Assembly (NCBI RefSeq): GCF_041361465.1
Contig: NZ_JBGKAC010000001.1
Coordinates: forward strand, 2,294,001-2,358,000
Length of the DNA: 64,000 nt
Reading direction: 5' to 3'
Origin: Halobaculum sp. MBLA0143
GTDB lineage: Archaea > Halobacteriota > Halobacteria > Halobacteriales > Haloferacaceae
Position numbers and translations under genes: made by a program
The notes under the pieces: model-generated
Told to the model about the DNA's origin: nothing
Database searches by the model: none
The model's input: only the letters and a program-made list of their open reading frames with translations
In this document: positions 60,437 through 64,000 of the stretch, piece after piece
Layout of the letters: every line of letters starts with the position of its first letter
How positions within the stretch are numbered: position 1 is the first letter of the stretch

Positions 60437-60619
60437 ATACAGGACACCGGTGTAGGTGGTGTCTGAGCTAAGACCCCCCAGTTACTCTATCATAAACAGT
60501 TTATATCGTGGTTTGTTCCTATGGAGGCTGCTAGCAGTGCATTTATAATGTAGTCAACACTTGGGACTATTGTCCCGTATGGGACCGGCGGTTTCCTCCG
60601 TCGTAAGGGTTAGACAACC

Positions 60620-60754
60620 ATGCCTGGGTTCGATGTCAGCACTCCCGCAGCCATCGCGGCCTGTGGCACTGTGCTGCTGCTCGCCGGTGTCCCCTTCGGT
60701 CGGGGCTTGATCACCCTCGCCGTCGGGATGTACATCGGTGAGGAGCAGAAGTAG
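60620..60754 (+). CDS. 44-residue single-helix membrane microprotein
   Basis: Starts MPGFDVSTPAAIAACGTVLL, with one hydrophobic stretch up to ITLAVGMYIG and a charged end EEQK. Codons look haloarchaeal. An A/T box (TTTATAA near 60540) lies well upstream, leaving a leader of about 50 nt that contains the palindrome GGGACTATTGTCCC. No family recognised; small membrane proteins of this size are common but poorly annotated. Confidence 0.5.
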   Translation: MPGFDVSTPAAIAACGTVLLLAGVPFGRGLITLAVGMYIGEEQK

Positions 60755-60868
60755 GCGTCCGGGGTCACTCCCGGTCGTTACTCGCTGACAACCAGGCTTG
60801 CTATATTAATTAAAATTATTATCACTCAGGAGTGGTTAACGTTTGTTTCCAAAGGGTTAGACGAGACC

Positions 60869-60973
60869 ATGCCTGAGCCCTTTCGGCGACCGGCGGTCTC
60901 TACCGGCCGGACTGGGTTCGCTGTCGCATGCCTCACGCCCTTACGGGCGCTAGGGTGGATCGCAGCCGACTAA
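60869..60973 (+). other. Short reading frame or ncRNA segment resembling the 60620 start
   Basis: The sequence AAGGGTTAGAC followed by ACCATGCCTG is shared with 60605-60627. The open frame has 34 codons (MPEPFRRPAVSTGRTG) and runs into the inverted repeat at 60951. Codon use is not clearly protein-like, so an RNA role or a decayed copy of the neighbouring gene start is as likely. Confidence 0.3.
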
Positions 60974-61007
60974 GCAAGGTCGTGACATTGCGATCCATTG
61001 CACCCTA
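60951..61007. repeat. Strong inverted repeat, possible structured RNA
   Basis: TAGGGTGGATCGCA (60951-60964) pairs with the sequence ending in CACCCTA (60989-61007) with a five-base bulge, and CGAC/GTCG pairs inside the loop. The hairpin has about 14 base pairs below and four above an internal loop. Confidence 0.7.
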
Positions 61008-61096
61008 CAGACCACAGCGTCAAAACGTTTACTACGTTGTAATCGTTTCTGCCTGATTTCCAGGCCAGACACATGTATCAGTTGCTCAATCCTCTG

Positions 61097-61110
61097 GGAC
61101 TAAAGAGTCC
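61097..61110. repeat. Perfect small hairpin before the helicase gene
   Basis: GGACT AAAG AGTCC forms a 5-bp stem with a 4-nt loop. It lies within a possible N-terminal extension of the helicase, but its structure suggests leader sequence rather than coding. Confidence 0.5.
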
Positions 61111-61183
61111 AGTTGATGCGAACGTTCAAGTACGGAGCCGGGACCACCGACGGATTGAATCCGTGCCGTCCCGACGACCGAAC

Positions 61184-63610
61184 GTGAGCGGTGGGGAGTC
61201 GACACGCGGAGCGACGGAAGAGGCCGACAGCGACGGCTGGCGGCGCGTGTTCGGCCACGCGGAGCCGTACGCGGCCCAGGAGGAGGGGATCGAACTACTC
61301 CGGTCGACCGCGCGCGACGACGGCTACGTCTGTCTGGAGGGAGCCTGTGGCACCGGGAAGACGATGCTGGCGCTGACGGCTGGGGTCGATCTCGTGCGCG
61401 ACCCGGAGACGGAGTTCGAGCGCGTGCTCGTGTTGACGAGCGTCAAGCAACAACTGCGGCAGTTCGAGGCGGACGTGCGGACGATCAACGACGACCCGCC
61501 GGACGACGAGCCCGTCTCGGCGCTGACCCTCGTCGGCAAGGCGGACGTGTGTCCGTACTCGCGGGAGAACGCGGCCGGGATCGACGACCGGAACGTGTAC
61601 GACCGGTGTGAGGGGCTGCGCGACCGGACGCGCGGACTCACCGGCGAGGGCGGGGAGACGAGCGCCGGCGCGCTCGCCGAGGAGGCGCGCCGCGCACAGA
61701 CCGGAATCGCCGACACCGGCAACGACCGGACGCCGTTCTTGGAGACCGCCGGGGAGCCGACGCCGTACCTCCCGGAGACGTCGGAACACTACGCCGACGG
61801 CACGGATCCGACCGCGGGCGACGCGAACGGCACGGAGTACTGTCCGTTCTACGCCCAGTATCTGGAGGACAGCGGGCACGCAGACGACGACCCCGCGGGC
61901 GCAGTGCCGTTCGACACCGAGGGGCTGGGCGTGGTCGACACGCCGGAACTCGTCCGGCTGGCCGCCGGGCACGGTAGTTGTCCCCACTCCGTCATGGGGG
62001 CGTTGGCGACGGAGGTGGAGGTCGTGGTCGGGAACTACTACCACGCCTTCGATCCGACGACGGCGGGAGCGTTCACGGGCGGGCTGATCGACGAGGAGAC
62101 GTTCCTCGTGTGTGACGAGGCGCACATGCTGGAGCCGCGGGTGCGGGATCTCGTCTCCGACGGCGTCGGTGACACGACGCTCCGGGACGCCGAGGGGGAA
62201 CTCACCCGGGTGATCCAGCCCGTCGCGTTCGAAGACGAGGGGAAGGAGGCGGCCGGGTCGACGGACGCCGACCTCGTCCGGGGGGAGTTGGACGACGCCG
62301 GCGTGGAGCTGGACGACCTCCGACGACTCCGCGAGTTCGTCCGCGACCTCCGGGAGGAGTTGGACGACCGCGTGCGACGGCACCTGGACGCCGTCCACCC
62401 GGAGTGGACGGACGCCGACCCCGAGGAACTGGAGTCGTACGAGGTGCCGTTGCGTGACCCGGAGACGCCGGCCGAGGACGCGATCAGCCAGTGGGCGCGA
62501 CAGGCGGGCTACGACGACCGAGTGTGGTCGCGGGCGGCGGCGGTCGGCGCGGTCGTGGAACGGGTGTTGGACGAGGCCGAAGACGAGGACCGCCAACGGG
62601 CCGCACCGACGGTCGGCCGGGTCGTGACGGCGTGGTTCCAGTTCGACCACGAGTCGTACTTCCGGGAGATCGAGCTGGAGCCGACGTTCGACGAGACCGG
62701 GGCACCCGACTCCTGGCGCCGGCAGTACAACGCCCGGCTGGCGCTCCAGAACTGCGTGCCGGCCGACGCCATCGGCGAACGGCTCGCGGAGTTCGGCGGC
62801 GGCGTCCTGATGAGTGCAACGCTCGCGCCGACGGACGTGTTCCGAGAGGTGACGGGGCTCGACTACCTCGAAGACGCCGGCCGTCCGGTGGTCGAGGAGA
62901 CGTTCGGGCTGTCGTTCCCGCCGGACAACAGGGCGTCGTTCGCGGTCGACGCCCCGAAGTTCACCTACGAGAATCGCGGGCCGCCGGGCGACCCGGAGGG
63001 GAACCGCGCCCGACAGGCCCACGTCGACGCCGTCGTGGACGTCGTCGAGACGACACCCGGGAACGTCCTGGTCGGCATGCCCAGCTACGGGGAGGCGGCC
63101 TGGATCGCGGACGTGCTCGGCGAGCGGGTGGACCGGCCGGTGTTGTCCGACGAGTCCAGCTCCGACGCCGCGACGGAGGCGCTGAAAGGGGAGTTCTTCG
63201 ACGGGGAGGCGAAGGTGCTGGCGACGAGCATCCGCGGGACGCTCACGGAGGGTGTCGACTACCGGGGTGACAGACTCGCGGCCGCGGTGATCTGTGGGGT
63301 ACCCATCGTCAGCACGGCGTCGCCGGCGGTGTCTGCGGTCCGGACGGCGTACGACACGCAGTTCTCTCGGGACGGATTCGAGACCGCGCTGACGGTGCCG
63401 GCGGTTCGGAAGGCGAGACAGGCGATCGGGCGCGTGATCCGCGGGCCGGAGGAGGTCGGCGTCCGGGTGCTCGTCGACGCCCGGTACGCCCGGGAGTCGT
63501 GGAACTCCGTCCGGGGACTGTTCCCGACGGCGGCCCGCGAGGAGTTCCGGACGGTGTCGCCGGACATGCTGCAGTTCGGCCTCGAACGGTTCTGGGACGG
63601 CCAGGGGTGA
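61184..63610 (+). CDS. XPD/Rad3-type ATP-dependent DNA helicase
   Basis: About 808 residues from a GTG (VSGGESTRGATEE); in-frame starts at 61073 (ATG) and 61163 (GTG) are possible. Walker A is EGACGTGKTMLALTAG, DEAH is LVCDEAHMLEPR and motif VI is QAIGRVIRGPEEVG. Four cysteines around DVCPYSREN, YDRCEGL, YCPFYAQYL and GSCPHSVMG match the XPD-type iron-sulfur region. It translocates 5' to 3' in repair, judging by family. The region before 61184 is less coding-like and contains a hairpin, hence the later start. Confidence 0.9.
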   Translation: MSGGESTRGATEEADSDGWRRVFGHAEPYAAQEEGIELLRSTARDDGYVCLEGACGTGKTMLALTAGVDLVRDPETEFERVLVLTSVKQQLRQFEADVRTINDDPPDDEPVSALTLVGKADVCPYSRENAAGIDDRNVYDRCEGLRDRTRGLTGEGGETSAGALAEEARRAQTGIADTGNDRTPFLETAGEPTPYLPETSEHYADGTDPTAGDANGTEYCPFYAQYLEDSGHADDDPAGAVPFDTEGLGVVDTPELVRLAAGHGSCPHSVMGALATEVEVVVGNYYHAFDPTTAGAFTGGLIDEETFLVCDEAHMLEPRVRDLVSDGVGDTTLRDAEGELTRVIQPVAFEDEGKEAAGSTDADLVRGELDDAGVELDDLRRLREFVRDLREELDDRVRRHLDAVHPEWTDADPEELESYEVPLRDPETPAEDAISQWARQAGYDDRVWSRAAAVGAVVERVLDEAEDEDRQRAAPTVGRVVTAWFQFDHESYFREIELEPTFDETGAPDSWRRQYNARLALQNCVPADAIGERLAEFGGGVLMSATLAPTDVFREVTGLDYLEDAGRPVVEETFGLSFPPDNRASFAVDAPKFTYENRGPPGDPEGNRARQAHVDAVVDVVETTPGNVLVGMPSYGEAAWIADVLGERVDRPVLSDESSSDAATEALKGEFFDGEAKVLATSIRGTLTEGVDYRGDRLAAAVICGVPIVSTASPAVSAVRTAYDTQFSRDGFETALTVPAVRKARQAIGRVIRGPEEVGVRVLVDARYARESWNSVRGLFPTAAREEFRTVSPDMLQFGLERFWDGQG

Positions 63611-63649
63611 GCCGCAACGTTCAGGCAGCGTCGTCGCCGAGTGACGACT

Positions 63650-64000
63650 GTGCCAGTCGTCGACTGCGACCCGGAGGCGGCGCGCGAGCGTCTCGAACGG
63701 ACGGGCGTGACCGTCGAGCCGGGCAACACGGACCACGAACTGTGGCGGGCGGACCGCGAGGGCGCGACCGCCGTCGCCTACGAGGGGAAGGTGGTCGTCC
63801 AGGGGAGCGACCCGGAGGCGCTGACGCTCCCGTTGCGCGAGGGTGGCGGTCGCGGGCACGTCTACTTCGACGGCGCCTGTCGGGGGAACCCCGGGCCGTC
63901 GGCGGTCGGCTGGGCGATCGTGACGAGCGACGGGATCGCCGCCGAGGGGGGCGAACGGATCGGCGAGACGACCAACAACCGCGCGGAGTACGCGGCCCTG
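63650..64000 (+). CDS. rnhA: Ribonuclease HI (N-terminal part)
   Basis: The first 117 codons are present and the gene runs off the window. It starts with GTG (VPVVDCDPEAARERLE). A roughly 68-residue N-terminal domain precedes the RNase H core (HVYFDGACRGNPGPSAVGWAIV with the first catalytic Asp, and TTNNRAEYAAL with the Glu). The remaining catalytic residues lie beyond the edge. The additional N-terminal domain is known in haloarchaeal RNases HI. Confidence 0.88.
   Translation, partial: MPVVDCDPEAARERLERTGVTVEPGNTDHELWRADREGATAVAYEGKVVVQGSDPEALTLPLREGGGRGHVYFDGACRGNPGPSAVGWAIVTSDGIAAEGGERIGETTNNRAEYAAL

Larger units (their letters stand above)
60437..61183. other. Gene-poor region with microprotein and structured elements
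   Basis: This 747-bp stretch holds TATA-like boxes at about 60498-60505 and 60538-60546, a 44-codon gene (60620), an A/T tract near 60800-60830, a strong inverted repeat (60951-61007) and a hairpin (61097-61110). Its base composition is mixed, unlike the coding DNA around it. Confidence 0.6.

Noticed and set aside
60627-60640. GGGTTCGATGTC resembling a tRNA T-loop
   Set aside because: No acceptor stem, anticodon arm or D-loop can be fitted around it.
60951-61010. H/ACA guide RNA (ACA follows the lower stem)
   Set aside because: The pocket between the stems is too small and there is no clear kink-turn; kept only as an unclassified structure.

Overview
The window looks like the main chromosome of a halophilic archaeon (class Halobacteria). 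Base composition is very GC-rich, and codons mostly end in G or C. Predicted proteins are strongly acidic. Archaeal markers are present: ribosomal proteins S19e and L37e, LSm, transcription factor TFS, aCPSF1, FEN-1, NAC, class I lysyl-tRNA synthetase and archaeal UMP kinase. Haloarchaeal hallmarks include a halocyanin-type Tat signal peptide. Many genes have an A/T-rich box centred about 26-29 nt before the start codon, which fits leaderless transcription. The genus cannot be fixed from sequence alone.

Layout. 0-3.7 kb: end of a respiratory cluster (halocyanin, accessory membrane proteins) and endonuclease III. 3.7-11.6 kb: a NucS-like zinc-finger protein, a Ski2-like helicase, an ABC-2 transporter, a PQQ-type beta-propeller lipoprotein and a PPC protein. 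11.8-16.1 kb: aCPSF1, then an A/T-rich island with a Tat-exported trypsin-like protease and two related small lipoproteins. 16.2-28.1 kb: housekeeping genes (thiamine-binding protein, BrkB, NAD synthase, aldehyde dehydrogenase, histidine kinase, prephenate dehydratase, phosphoglycolate phosphatase, S19e, flippase-like protein, ThiL, site-2 protease). 28.4-38.3 kb: MoaE, a methyltransferase, UMP kinase-LysS, a DUF106-like protein, PadR, a second site-2 protease, a GpgS-like glycosyltransferase and LSm-L37e. 38.3-45.1 kb: an accessory-looking stretch with a ribbon-helix-helix protein, a CHAT-domain protein, a small secreted or membrane protein, a TbsP-like regulator and a three-gene RecA/KaiC-like module. 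45.1-47.9 kb: TFS, then an A/T-rich two-gene cassette with a probable PD-(D/E)xK nuclease, then a cold-shock protein. 48.2-60.4 kb: a hydrolase, PspA, FEN-1, BolA, a MOSC protein, TbsP, TrmI, NAC, an HD phosphohydrolase, an M24 peptidase and AroA. 60.4-64 kb: a 0.7 kb region without large genes but rich in inverted repeats, an XPD/Rad3-type helicase and the start of RNase HI.

The core genes cover replication and repair, RNA processing, translation, respiration and amino-acid and cofactor synthesis. Three places look acquired or unexplained: the protease-lipoprotein island (13.75-15.92 kb), the CHAT neighbourhood (38.3-41.2 kb) and the nuclease cassette (45.93-47.73 kb). The cassette is the best candidate for an undescribed, possibly defence-related, system. 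A second window-wide theme is short tandem duplication (25-30 bp) at the 3' ends of genes, often copying the stop codon.
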